A stretch of DNA of 64,000 nucleotides from Limisphaerales bacterium (GTDB lineage: Bacteria; Verrucomicrobiota; Verrucomicrobiia; Limisphaerales; AAA164-E04). Position 1 is the stretch's first letter. Each line of letters starts with the position of its first letter. Shown here one piece after another: positions 36,606 to 44,268 of the stretch. The notes under the pieces are model-generated. The model saw only the letters and a list, made by a program, of their open reading frames with translations, searched no databases and was not told the DNA's origin. The position numbers and the translations under genes were made by a program. The stretch spans positions 1 through 64,000 of the forward strand of contig JAMASS010000010.1 of the NCBI GenBank assembly GCA_024761205.1. Direction: 5' to 3'.

Positions 36606-38888
36606 ATGCACAATAACTTCGTACGCTTCTTTTTGCGCGGTTGCCTCCTTGGGATTTTCATGCTCGGCGGTGCTTCATTCAGTTTGCCCCGGGCCGATGC
36701 CAAAGAGGTTGACGAGTCCAAATTAACCTTGAAACGCATCTTTGAGGGGGATGATTTCGCTGAAGAATCCTTCGGCCCGGCCCGTTGGCTGCCCGACAGC
36801 TCGGGATACGTGATCGTCGAGAAATCAGAGGGCAAGGCCGGCGGGAAGGACTTGGTGTTCTATGCGCCGGAATCGGACGAGAAAAAAGTATGGGTCGCAT
36901 CCCGCCACCTGATCCCTAGCGGTGAGACACAACCGTTGAGCATCGAGGATTATTCTTGGTCTTGCGATGGCGCTTACTTGTTGATCTATACGAATAGCCG
37001 CCGCGTTTGGCGGGCTAATACGCGGGGCGATTATTGGGTTTTTGATGTCACGAGTCACGAGCTGCGGCAGCTCGGCGGCGATGCGCTCCCGTCAACCTTG
37101 ATGTTCGCCGAGTTTTCTCCGGTGGACCACCGGGTCGCCTACGTGCACGAACGCAATCTTTTTGTGGAGGATTGGAAAGAGGGGACGATCACTCAACTGA
37201 CTCAAGACGGGGGCGAGCATCTGATCAACGGCACTTTCGACTGGGTCTATGAAGAAGAATTTCGTTTGCGCAAGGGGTATCAATGGAGCCCTGATGGTTC
37301 CAAAATCGCTTATTGGCAGATCAATACCGAGGGCGTTGGCGTGTTTCATCTGATCGATAATGTCGACGGCCTTTATCCGAAATTGATCCCGATTCCTTAT
37401 CCCAAGGCCGGCGAAAAAAATTCAGCCTGTCGAGTGGGGGTTGTGAGCGCCTCGGGGGGTAGGACCCGCTGGGTTCCCGTGCCGGGGGACCCGCGCAATC
37501 ACTATATTGCCTATCTGGATTGGGCGGATGATTCCGAAACGGTGATTGTCCAGCAGTTGAACCGGCTTCAGAATACCAACCGCTTGATGGTCTCAACTGC
37601 GGGGAGCGATGCGGTGGAAACGGTGCTGACAGATCGCGACGAGGCGTGGGTCGAGGAGGTGAAACCGTTGCGGTGGTTGGAAGACGGCGAACGTTTTCTG
37701 TGGCTGAGTGAGCGTGATGGATGGCGTCATTTGTACGTGGCCGATCGCTTCGGCCGCGAGTTTCGGCTGCTCACCAATGGCGATTACGACGTCATCGGCT
37801 TGGATGGGATCGATGAAAAGGAGGGATTGGTCTACTTTACAGCGTCTCCGGAAAACCCGACGCAGCGCTATCTTTACCGGATTCCCCTCGCGGGAGGCGA
37901 GGCCGTGCGGGTGAGCCCGAGCGAACAGCCGGGGGTTCACTCCTACCAAATGTCCCCCAACGGACGCTATGCCATCCATTCCTATTCGTCGGCGAACGAG
38001 CCTTTGGTTCGTGACTTGGTCGCGCTTCCTGAACACAAACTGCTCCGTCCGCTCACGGATAATTCCGAGTTGCGCGAGGCCTTGGGGAAGCTGGATCGGA
38101 ATCCGGTCGAATTTTTCCGGGTGGCGATTGCCGATGATGTCGCGCTGGACGCTTGGATGATGTCGCCGCCGAAAATCGATCCCGGAAAGAAGTACCCGCT
38201 ATTGGTGTTTGTCTACGGGGAACCGGCCGCTCAGACCGTGATGGATCGTTGGGGGGGGAAGCGCTACCTCTGGCACCTCATGCACACTCAAAACGGATAC
38301 TTTGTCACGAGCATCGATAATCGCGGCACGCCGGCGCCGCGAGGGCGCGGGTGGCGGAAGATCATCTATCGGCAAGTCGGCATCCTGGCGCCCAAAGATC
38401 AGGCCGCCGCCTTAGACCAACTGCTGGAACAACGCCCGCTGCTCGACCCCGAGCGCGTGGGCATCTGGGGCTGGAGCGGGGGCGGGTCCATGACCTTGAA
38501 CATGATGTTCAAATATCCGGAGAAATACGCCGTGGGAATGTCGATCGCTCCGGTGCCGAACCAACGTTTCTACGATACGATCTACCAAGAACGCTACATG
38601 GGATTGCCCAAGGACAATGTCGCCGGATTTCGAGACGGTTCGCCCATTCACTTTGCCGCCCGGCTAAGGGGAGACCTCCTGATCGTGCATGGCACGGGTG
38701 ATGACAATGTCCACTACCAAGGAACGGAGGCGTTGATCAATGAATTGGTGGCATTCAACAAACCGTTCACCATGATGGCCTATCCCAACCGGACCCATTC
38801 CCTCCGTGAAGGCGTCAACACCACACCCCACCTCTACGCCTTGTTGACCCGCTATCTCTATAAATCCCTGCCCGGCGGCGGACGCTAA
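36606..38888 (+). CDS. Secreted S9 family peptidase (dipeptidyl-peptidase IV-like)
   Basis: A 760-residue serine peptidase. The N-terminus is a signal peptide (FFLRGCLLGIFMLGGASFSL). Residues about 40-500 form the DPPIV N-terminal beta-propeller (SWSCDGAYLLIYTNSRRVWR, FDWVYEEEFRLRKGYQWSPD with the double Glu EEEF that anchors the substrate N-terminus). The alpha/beta hydrolase follows: GIWGWSGGGSMTLNMMFKYP with the nucleophile Ser near 623, Asp in HGTGDDNVHYQ near 699, and His in YPNRTHSLRE near 730. It should remove X-Pro or similar dipeptides outside the cytoplasm. The usual GWSYGG is GWSGGG here, a known variation. The gene stands alone and converges with the Sel1 cluster. Confidence 0.95.
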   Translation: MHNNFVRFFLRGCLLGIFMLGGASFSLPRADAKEVDESKLTLKRIFEGDDFAEESFGPARWLPDSSGYVIVEKSEGKAGGKDLVFYAPESDEKKVWVASRHLIPSGETQPLSIEDYSWSCDGAYLLIYTNSRRVWRANTRGDYWVFDVTSHELRQLGGDALPSTLMFAEFSPVDHRVAYVHERNLFVEDWKEGTITQLTQDGGEHLINGTFDWVYEEEFRLRKGYQWSPDGSKIAYWQINTEGVGVFHLIDNVDGLYPKLIPIPYPKAGEKNSACRVGVVSASGGRTRWVPVPGDPRNHYIAYLDWADDSETVIVQQLNRLQNTNRLMVSTAGSDAVETVLTDRDEAWVEEVKPLRWLEDGERFLWLSERDGWRHLYVADRFGREFRLLTNGDYDVIGLDGIDEKEGLVYFTASPENPTQRYLYRIPLAGGEAVRVSPSEQPGVHSYQMSPNGRYAIHSYSSANEPLVRDLVALPEHKLLRPLTDNSELREALGKLDRNPVEFFRVAIADDVALDAWMMSPPKIDPGKKYPLLVFVYGEPAAQTVMDRWGGKRYLWHLMHTQNGYFVTSIDNRGTPAPRGRGWRKIIYRQVGILAPKDQAAALDQLLEQRPLLDPERVGIWGWSGGGSMTLNMMFKYPEKYAVGMSIAPVPNQRFYDTIYQERYMGLPKDNVAGFRDGSPIHFAARLRGDLLIVHGTGDDNVHYQGTEALINELVAFNKPFTMMAYPNRTHSLREGVNTTPHLYALLTRYLYKSLPGGGR

Positions 38889-38904
38889 GACGCTTCCGCC
38901 CCGC

Positions 38905-40026
38905 CTACTGCCGGGGAATCTGCTTGTCCAAGACCGCCGCTCGTGCCTGCCCCGCCGCCCGCTCCTCGGACGTCAATCGCTTTTCAAAAAGCTCAATGAG
39001 CCTCTCCGCCGCCCGTTGCTCGGACGTCAATCGCTTTTCAAGAAGCCCAATGAGCTTCTCCGCCTCATCGCCAAATCCCCGCGCCTTGCCCAACAACGCC
39101 CAAGCGTAACCCTCAACGTCATTCTGCGTCACACCCAGGCCCTCGTAATACATCAAGCCCAGTTTGAATTGCGCCATAGCACTCCCTTGGTGGGTGGCTT
39201 TCCGAAACCATCTGACCGCTTCGGTGTCATTCTTCGGCACGCCCTCGCCGTTAGTATACATCACACCCAGGTTGAATTGCGCCTCGGCATCCCCTTGCTG
39301 AGCGGCTTGGCGAAACCATCTGACCGCCTCGGCGTCATCCTGCGGCACGCCCTTACCCTCGGCATACATCCCGCCCAAAAGGCATTGTGCGTCGGCATCC
39401 CCTTGGTGGGCAGCTTTCCGAAACCATTGAATCGCTTCGGCGTCATCCTGCACCACTCCCACACCGTTGGCATACGCCACGCCCAAAAGGCATTGTGCGT
39501 TGGCATCCCCTTGGTGGGCAGCTTTCCGAAACCATCTGACCGCTTCGGTGTCATTCTTCGGCACGCCCTCGCCGTTAGTATACATCACACCCAGGTTGAA
39601 TTGCGCCTCGGCAATCCCTTGGTGGGCGGCTTTCCGAAACCATCTGACCGCCTCGGCGTCATTCTTCAGCACGCCCTCGCCATTGGTATACATCACACCC
39701 AGGTTGTATTGCGCCGTGGCATGTCCTTGCTGGGCGGCTTGGCGAAGGCGGGCGGGGTCTTCATTGGCGACGCTGCGAATGACAGGCGCCAAGAGCGTGA
39801 GCAGGGATAAGGCGCCGATGAGCCGAAACAGGAACGCCTTCCGTCCGATTCTCCTGAAATGAGGGAAATCGCCGGCCGGCTCGGGAGCGGGGTCCGAAGG
39901 CGCGTTGTCCTTGCCCTCCATTTTTTGCAGCCCTTGGGCCTCCTTCCACTGGCTGCCTCCGCAATTTTCCTTGACGGACTTGGGCTTGTTCCTATCCGGC
40001 TGCGTAAAAGTTCGAAGCGGTTTCAT
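38905..40026 (-). CDS. Sel1-repeat protein 1 (six repeats), membrane-anchored
   Basis: A 373-residue protein. N-terminal cytoplasmic part of about 65 residues (MKPLRTFTQPDRNKPKSVKE), then FRRIGRKAFLFRLIGALSLL TLLAPVI, a basic segment plus one helix that makes a type II anchor or uncleaved signal. Six Sel1 repeats of 36 residues follow (about 95-310), each of the form AAHQGxAxAQxxLGxxYxxGxGVxxDDAEAVxWFRK. A short helical tail holds two copies of a KRLTSExRAAxxLIELFE unit. Sel1 repeats form a TPR-like solenoid that binds proteins. It is the last gene of a tandem set of four; gene 2 stops 48 bases upstream and shares the N-terminal 100 residues and upstream DNA almost exactly. Confidence 0.9.
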   Translation of the reverse strand: MKPLRTFTQPDRNKPKSVKENCGGSQWKEAQGLQKMEGKDNAPSDPAPEPAGDFPHFRRIGRKAFLFRLIGALSLLTLLAPVIRSVANEDPARLRQAAQQGHATAQYNLGVMYTNGEGVLKNDAEAVRWFRKAAHQGIAEAQFNLGVMYTNGEGVPKNDTEAVRWFRKAAHQGDANAQCLLGVAYANGVGVVQDDAEAIQWFRKAAHQGDADAQCLLGGMYAEGKGVPQDDAEAVRWFRQAAQQGDAEAQFNLGVMYTNGEGVPKNDTEAVRWFRKATHQGSAMAQFKLGLMYYEGLGVTQNDVEGYAWALLGKARGFGDEAEKLIGLLEKRLTSEQRAAERLIELFEKRLTSEERAAGQARAAVLDKQIPRQ

Positions 40027-40066
40027 CCGCTTGAAGGTCCGGGATTTTTAAGAGCGTTTCAACTGA
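39767..40066 (-). repeat. Duplicated promoter and N-terminal block, copy 1
   Basis: About 300 bases nearly identical to 41756-42055: the first 85 codons of the Sel1 proteins and the 40 bases upstream (AGTTGAAACGCTCTTAAAAA on the coding strand). A diverged third copy lies at about 42560-42897. Identity in non-coding DNA shows recent duplication or gene conversion. Confidence 0.85.
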
Positions 40067-40074
40067 AATCCCGC

Positions 40075-42015
40075 CTACCGCCGGGGAATCTGCTTGTCCC
40101 ACGCCGCCGCCCGGTCCCGCCCCTCCGTCTGCTGCTCAGACGTCAGGGTATTTTTTTCAAGAATCTCAATGAGTTCCAGCTTCTCCGCATCGCCAAATCC
40201 CCGCGCCTTGCTCAACAAGAGCCAAGCGTAACCCTCGGTGAAATCCTCCGTCACGCCCTTGCCAAAGGCATAGGCCACGCCCAGGTTGACTTGCGCCTCG
40301 GCAAGCCCCTGCTGAGCGGCTTTCCGATACCATTGGGCCGCCTCGGCGTCATCTTGCGGCACGCCCACGCCGTTGGCATAGGCCACGCCCAAGTTGAATT
40401 GCGCCTTGGCATGGCCTTGTTCGGCGGCTTTCCGGTACCATTGGGCCGCTTCAACGTCATTCTTTGCCGTGCCTCGGCCACTGGCCTGCTTCCAACCCAG
40501 GAAGAATTGCGCCTTGGCATGGCCTTGCTGGGCGGCTTTCCGATACCACTTGACCGCCTCGGCGGGGTTCTGCAGCACGCCCTTGCCCTCGTCATATATC
40601 AGGCCCAGGCTGAATTGCGCCTCGGTATGGCCTTGCTGGGCGGCTTTCCGATGCCACTGGGCCGCCTCGGCGTCATCCTGCGGCACGCCCACGCCGTTGG
40701 CATAGGCTATGCCCAGGAAGGCTTGCGCCGTGGCATGGCCTTGCTGGGCGGCTTTCTGATGCCATTGGGTTGCCTCGGCGTCATCCTGCGGCACGCCCAC
40801 ACCCTGGAGATACCTCATGCCCAGGTTGAATTGCGCCTCGGCATAGCCTTGCTGGGCGGCTTTCCGAAACCATCGAATCGCTTCGGCGTCATCTTGCGGC
40901 ACGCCCACACCCTGGCCATACATCAAGCCCAAGTTGAATTGCGCCCCGGCATGGCCTTGCTGGGCGGCTTTCCGATGCCATCGAATCGCCTCAACATCAT
41001 CCTGCACCACGCCCACGCCCTGGAGATAGGCCATGCCGAGGAAGGCTTGCGCCCCGGCATGGCCTTGCTGGGCGGCTTTCTGATGCCATTGGGCCGCCTC
41101 GATGTCATCCTGCGGCACGCCCACACCCTGGAGATACCTCATGCCCAGGAGGAATTGCGCCGTGGCATGGCCCTGCTGGGCGGCTTTCTGATGCCATTGG
41201 GCTGCCTCGGCGTCATCCTGCGGCACGCCCCGGCCCTGAAGATAGACAGAGCCCAGGTTAAATTGCGCCTCAGCATAGCCTTGCTGAGCGGCTTTCCGAA
41301 ACCACCTGACCGCCTCGGTGTCATCCTGCGGCACGCCCACACCCTGGAGATACCTCACACCCAAGTTGAATTGCGCCTCAACATGGCCTTGCTGGGCGGC
41401 TTTCCGAAACCATTGGGCCGCCTCGGCGTCATCCTGCGGCACGCCTTCGCTCTGGCCATTATACATCCAGCCCAGGTTGTTTTGCGCCTCAGCATAGCCT
41501 TGCTGGGCGGCTTTCCGAAACCACTCGACTGCTTCGGCGAAATCCTGCGGCACGCCTTCGCCCTTGACATACGCCATGCCTAGGTTGTTTTGCGCTTCGG
41601 CATGGCCTTGCTGGGCGGCTTTCCGAAACCACCTGACCGCTTCGGCGTCATCCTGCGGCACGCCTTCGCCCTGCAGATAGACAGAGCCCAGGTTGTTTTG
41701 CGCCTCAGCATCCCCTTGCTGGGCGGCTTTCCGAAGGCGGGCGGGGTCTTCATTGTCGGCGGTGCGAATGACAGGCGCCAAGAGCGTGAGCAGGGATAAT
41801 GCGGCGATGAGCCGAAACAGGAACGCCTTCTGTCCGATTCTCCTGAAATGAGGGAAATCGCCGGCCGGCTCGGGAGCGGGGTCCGACGGCGCGTTGTCCT
41901 TGCCCTCCATTTTTTGCAGCCCTTGGGCTTCCTTCCACTGGCTGCCTCCGCAATTTTCCTTGACGGACTTGGGCTTGTTCCTATCCGGCTGCGTAAAAGT
42001 TCGAAGCGGTTTCAT
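40075..42015 (-). CDS. Sel1-repeat protein 2 (fourteen repeats), membrane-anchored
   Basis: A 646-residue protein. The first 100 residues are nearly the same as in Sel1 protein 1: cytoplasmic segment, then IGQKAFLFRLIAALSLLTLL as the membrane helix. Fourteen Sel1 repeats cover about 95-600. Most read AAQQGHAxAQxxLGxxYLQG then VGVPQDDAEAxxWxxK. Repeats 4-10 are especially alike, a sign of recent internal expansion. Repeat 3 has one extra residue (MYNGQSEGVP). The tail KARGFGDAEKLELIEILEKN is shared with the paralogues. The solenoid should lie outside the cytoplasm and bind a partner protein. Because the repeats are 108 bases long, the opposite strand also stays open for 574 codons; that frame is a shadow. 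Confidence 0.92.
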   Translation of the reverse strand: MKPLRTFTQPDRNKPKSVKENCGGSQWKEAQGLQKMEGKDNAPSDPAPEPAGDFPHFRRIGQKAFLFRLIAALSLLTLLAPVIRTADNEDPARLRKAAQQGDAEAQNNLGSVYLQGEGVPQDDAEAVRWFRKAAQQGHAEAQNNLGMAYVKGEGVPQDFAEAVEWFRKAAQQGYAEAQNNLGWMYNGQSEGVPQDDAEAAQWFRKAAQQGHVEAQFNLGVRYLQGVGVPQDDTEAVRWFRKAAQQGYAEAQFNLGSVYLQGRGVPQDDAEAAQWHQKAAQQGHATAQFLLGMRYLQGVGVPQDDIEAAQWHQKAAQQGHAGAQAFLGMAYLQGVGVVQDDVEAIRWHRKAAQQGHAGAQFNLGLMYGQGVGVPQDDAEAIRWFRKAAQQGYAEAQFNLGMRYLQGVGVPQDDAEATQWHQKAAQQGHATAQAFLGIAYANGVGVPQDDAEAAQWHRKAAQQGHTEAQFSLGLIYDEGKGVLQNPAEAVKWYRKAAQQGHAKAQFFLGWKQASGRGTAKNDVEAAQWYRKAAEQGHAKAQFNLGVAYANGVGVPQDDAEAAQWYRKAAQQGLAEAQVNLGVAYAFGKGVTEDFTEGYAWLLLSKARGFGDAEKLELIEILEKNTLTSEQQTEGRDRAAAWDKQIPRR

Positions 42016-42055
42016 CCGCTTGAAGGTCCGGGATTTTTAAGAGCGTTTCAACTGA
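41756..42055 (-). repeat. Duplicated promoter and N-terminal block, copy 2
   Basis: The partner of 39767-40066. The two differ at only a handful of positions over about 300 bases, including the non-coding part upstream of the start at 42015. Confidence 0.85.
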
Positions 42056-42089
42056 AATAATGGATGGCCCGCCTGAGGCATCATCCCGC

Positions 42090-42779
42090 CTACGGCTGGG
42101 GAATCTGCTTTTCCAAGACCATCGCTCGAGCTTGCCCTACCGCTCGCCGCCCGGTCGTCAAGCGCTTTTCAAAAAGCTCAATGAGCCCCTCCGCATGTCT
42201 ATGTCCCCGCGCCTTGCTCAACAACGCCCAAGCGTAACCCTCAACGTCATTTTGCGTCACGCCCAGGCCGTTGGCATACATCACGCTCAGGTTGCATTGC
42301 GCCTTGGCATGTCCTTGCTGGGCGGCTTTCCGAAACCATTTGACCGCCTCAACGTCGTCCTGCGTCACGCCCAAGCCCTTGGCATGCATCGCGCCTAGGT
42401 TAAATTGCGCCTTGGCATTCCCCTGCTCGGCGGCTTGGCGATACCATTGGGCCGCTGCAACGTCATTCTTTGCCGAGCCTCGGCCACTGGCCTGCCTCAA
42501 GCCCAGGGTGTATTGCGCCCAGGCATCTCCTTGCTCGGCGGCTTGGCGGAGGCGGGCAGGGTCTTCATTGGTAGCGGTGCGAATGACTGACGCCAAGAGT
42601 GTGAGCAGGGATAACGCGCCGATGAGCCGAAACAGGAACACCTTCCGTCCGACTCGCCTGAAACGACGGGAGCGGCTGCCTCGCCTGGAATGACGGGAAC
42701 TGCTGGCTGGATCAAAGGGCGGGGTCCAACGGCGTGTTGTCCTCGTTGCCCCCCATTTTTTGCGGTCCTTGAGCCTCAC
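42090..42779 (-). CDS. Sel1-repeat protein 3 (three repeats), N-terminus altered
   Basis: A 229-residue frame with the same membrane helix (VGRKVFLFRLIGALSLLTLL) and three Sel1 repeats. The start is doubtful. The DNA upstream is homologous to the starts of paralogues 1 and 2, but the ATG has become GTG and that frame (beginning xNPLRIFTHPDRGKPK) stops after about 25 codons. The coding frame then continues in another phase from MRLKDRKKWGATRTTRRWTP to SRSRRFRRVGRKVF, giving a basic, low-complexity leader unlike its paralogues. Translation may start at 42779 or nearer to the helix, or the gene may be decaying. The C-terminus (LSKARGHRHAEGLIELFEKR) matches the family. Confidence 0.7.
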   Translation of the reverse strand: MRLKDRKKWGATRTTRRWTPPFDPASSSRHSRRGSRSRRFRRVGRKVFLFRLIGALSLLTLLASVIRTATNEDPARLRQAAEQGDAWAQYTLGLRQASGRGSAKNDVAAAQWYRQAAEQGNAKAQFNLGAMHAKGLGVTQDDVEAVKWFRKAAQQGHAKAQCNLSVMYANGLGVTQNDVEGYAWALLSKARGHRHAEGLIELFEKRLTTGRRAVGQARAMVLEKQIPQP

Positions 42780-42942
42780 GGACTGCCTCCGTAATCTTCC
42801 TTGACGGACTTGGGCTTGCCCCTATCCGGATGCGTAAAAATTCGAAGCGGGTTCACCCGCTGAAGGTCTAGGATTTTTAAGAGCGTTTCAACTGAAATAA
42901 CGGATGGCCCACCCCCCGCCCCTCGGCCTCATAACGCCCCGC

Positions 42943-43908
42943 CTACTGCCGGGGAATCTGCTTGTCCAAAACCTCCGCCCGGGTCTGCCTCGCTGCCCGT
43001 TGCTCGGGTGTCAATAGCTTTTCAAGACTCTCAACGAGCATCTCCGCATATCCAAATCCCCGAGCCTTGCTTAACAAGTACCAAGCGTAACCCTCGGCGT
43101 CATTCTGCGGCACGCCCATGCCAAAGTAATACATCCGGCCCAGGTTAAATTGCGCCTCGGCAAGCCCTTGGTGGGCGGCTTTCCGATACCACTTGACCGC
43201 CTCAACGTCATCCTGCGGCACGCCCATGCCGTTGTCATACGCCCAGCCCAGGTTGAATTGCGCCCTGGCATGGCCTTGTTCGGCGGCTTTCTGATGCCAT
43301 TGGGCTGCCTCGGCGTCATCCTGCGGCACGCCCACACCCTGGAGATACCTCATGCCCAGGTTGAATTGCGCCTCGGCATCCCCTTGCTGGGCGGCTTGGC
43401 GGACAGTGTTTTCGTTTCCGAGCCATAAAAGCAAAAAACCGACAGCGACAAGTATCAAAAAAACTCGCACCACTCCGATGTTGGCCTTCTTAGGCTTTCG
43501 CCGCTGTTCTTGTTCTTGCTGTTCTTGTTGCCGGCGTTCCCTTGCTTGCCGGCGTTGGAATTCTTCGTTGCCTCGCCGGCGGTCGACTTCTTCCTGCTGT
43601 TTCCTCCGCTGTTCTTCTTCCTGTCTTCGCCGCTCGGCTTGCCGGCGTTGTCGTTGCGTTGTCGAAGGGTTCGGCCGGGGGCGTTGGCGGGGTGTTTCGC
43701 CGTTGACGAGATACCGCTTGAGCGCGTCACGGGCTTCGTTGAGGTCCTTGGTTTGTTCCTGGGCTTTGCGCTGCAAGTTGGGATTGTTGGGAAAACGGTC
43801 GGGATGCCAGACCTGAATGAGGTCACGCCAAGCTTCCTTGACTTGCGGCAGGGTTGCGCCCGGTTCCAGACCGAGTGTTTGGTAGGCGCGTTGGATTTCG
43901 TCGGTCAT
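42943..43908 (-). CDS. Membrane-anchored J-domain / Sel1-repeat protein
   Basis: A 321-residue protein with four parts. Residues 1-70 are a J domain (IQRAYQTLGLEPGATLPQVK, VWHPDRFPNNPNLQRKAQ, with the HPD motif that stimulates Hsp70 ATPase). Residues 72-145 are a highly charged helix rich in R, Q and E. One membrane helix follows (VVRVFLILVAVGFLLLWLGN, about 148-167). Three Sel1 repeats (about 172-280) and the family tail end the protein. The J domain must be cytoplasmic to reach DnaK, which puts the Sel1 repeats outside. It heads the four-gene Sel1 set on the minus strand and diverges from trkH. J-Sel1 fusions are known but the adaptor role here is inference. Confidence 0.92.
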   Translation of the reverse strand: MTDEIQRAYQTLGLEPGATLPQVKEAWRDLIQVWHPDRFPNNPNLQRKAQEQTKDLNEARDALKRYLVNGETPRQRPRPNPSTTQRQRRQAERRRQEEEQRRKQQEEVDRRRGNEEFQRRQARERRQQEQQEQEQRRKPKKANIGVVRVFLILVAVGFLLLWLGNENTVRQAAQQGDAEAQFNLGMRYLQGVGVPQDDAEAAQWHQKAAEQGHARAQFNLGWAYDNGMGVPQDDVEAVKWYRKAAHQGLAEAQFNLGRMYYFGMGVPQNDAEGYAWYLLSKARGFGYAEMLVESLEKLLTPEQRAARQTRAEVLDKQIPRQ

Positions 43909-44268
43909 GCGGGTTTATCGCTGGATGGTTTGGCCTTTCTTTGAGTGGTCTGGCGGGTGGATTTTCTTGCGTCGTGGGGGAGGAGTGTATCGGGTGTTGG
44001 GGGCGGAGGCAACGGCGAATGGCGTTCGCCGGGCAAGGGGTGTTCCGTTGCGGCGGGGTTTTTGAAGCCGGGCCGTGGGGAGGGCGAGGGTTTGGGTTGG
44101 CGTTTTTTTCTCGTCGGCCGAGGCGGAGGGCGGGTTAATGCCTTGATTGCGCCGGCGCGCCCGGATAGGTTCTCGGCCCGGCGGCGGTTGAGGCTTTGCC
44201 GTTGTTCCGGGGCGTTCACGGTGGCGGGGGGGGATGCTCGGCTATGTTGCGCGCCTTGGCTCCAAGGA

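Noticed and set aside
39000-43400. Regular 108-base repeats that could look like a CRISPR array or minisatellite
   Set aside because: The period equals 36 codons and the repeats encode the Sel1 consensus in an open frame; spacers are absent.
43945-44268. 108-residue N-terminal extension of TrkH
   Set aside because: It is low-complexity translation of GC-rich DNA with no family similarity, and the ATG at 44269 has a ribosome site and opens the first membrane helix.
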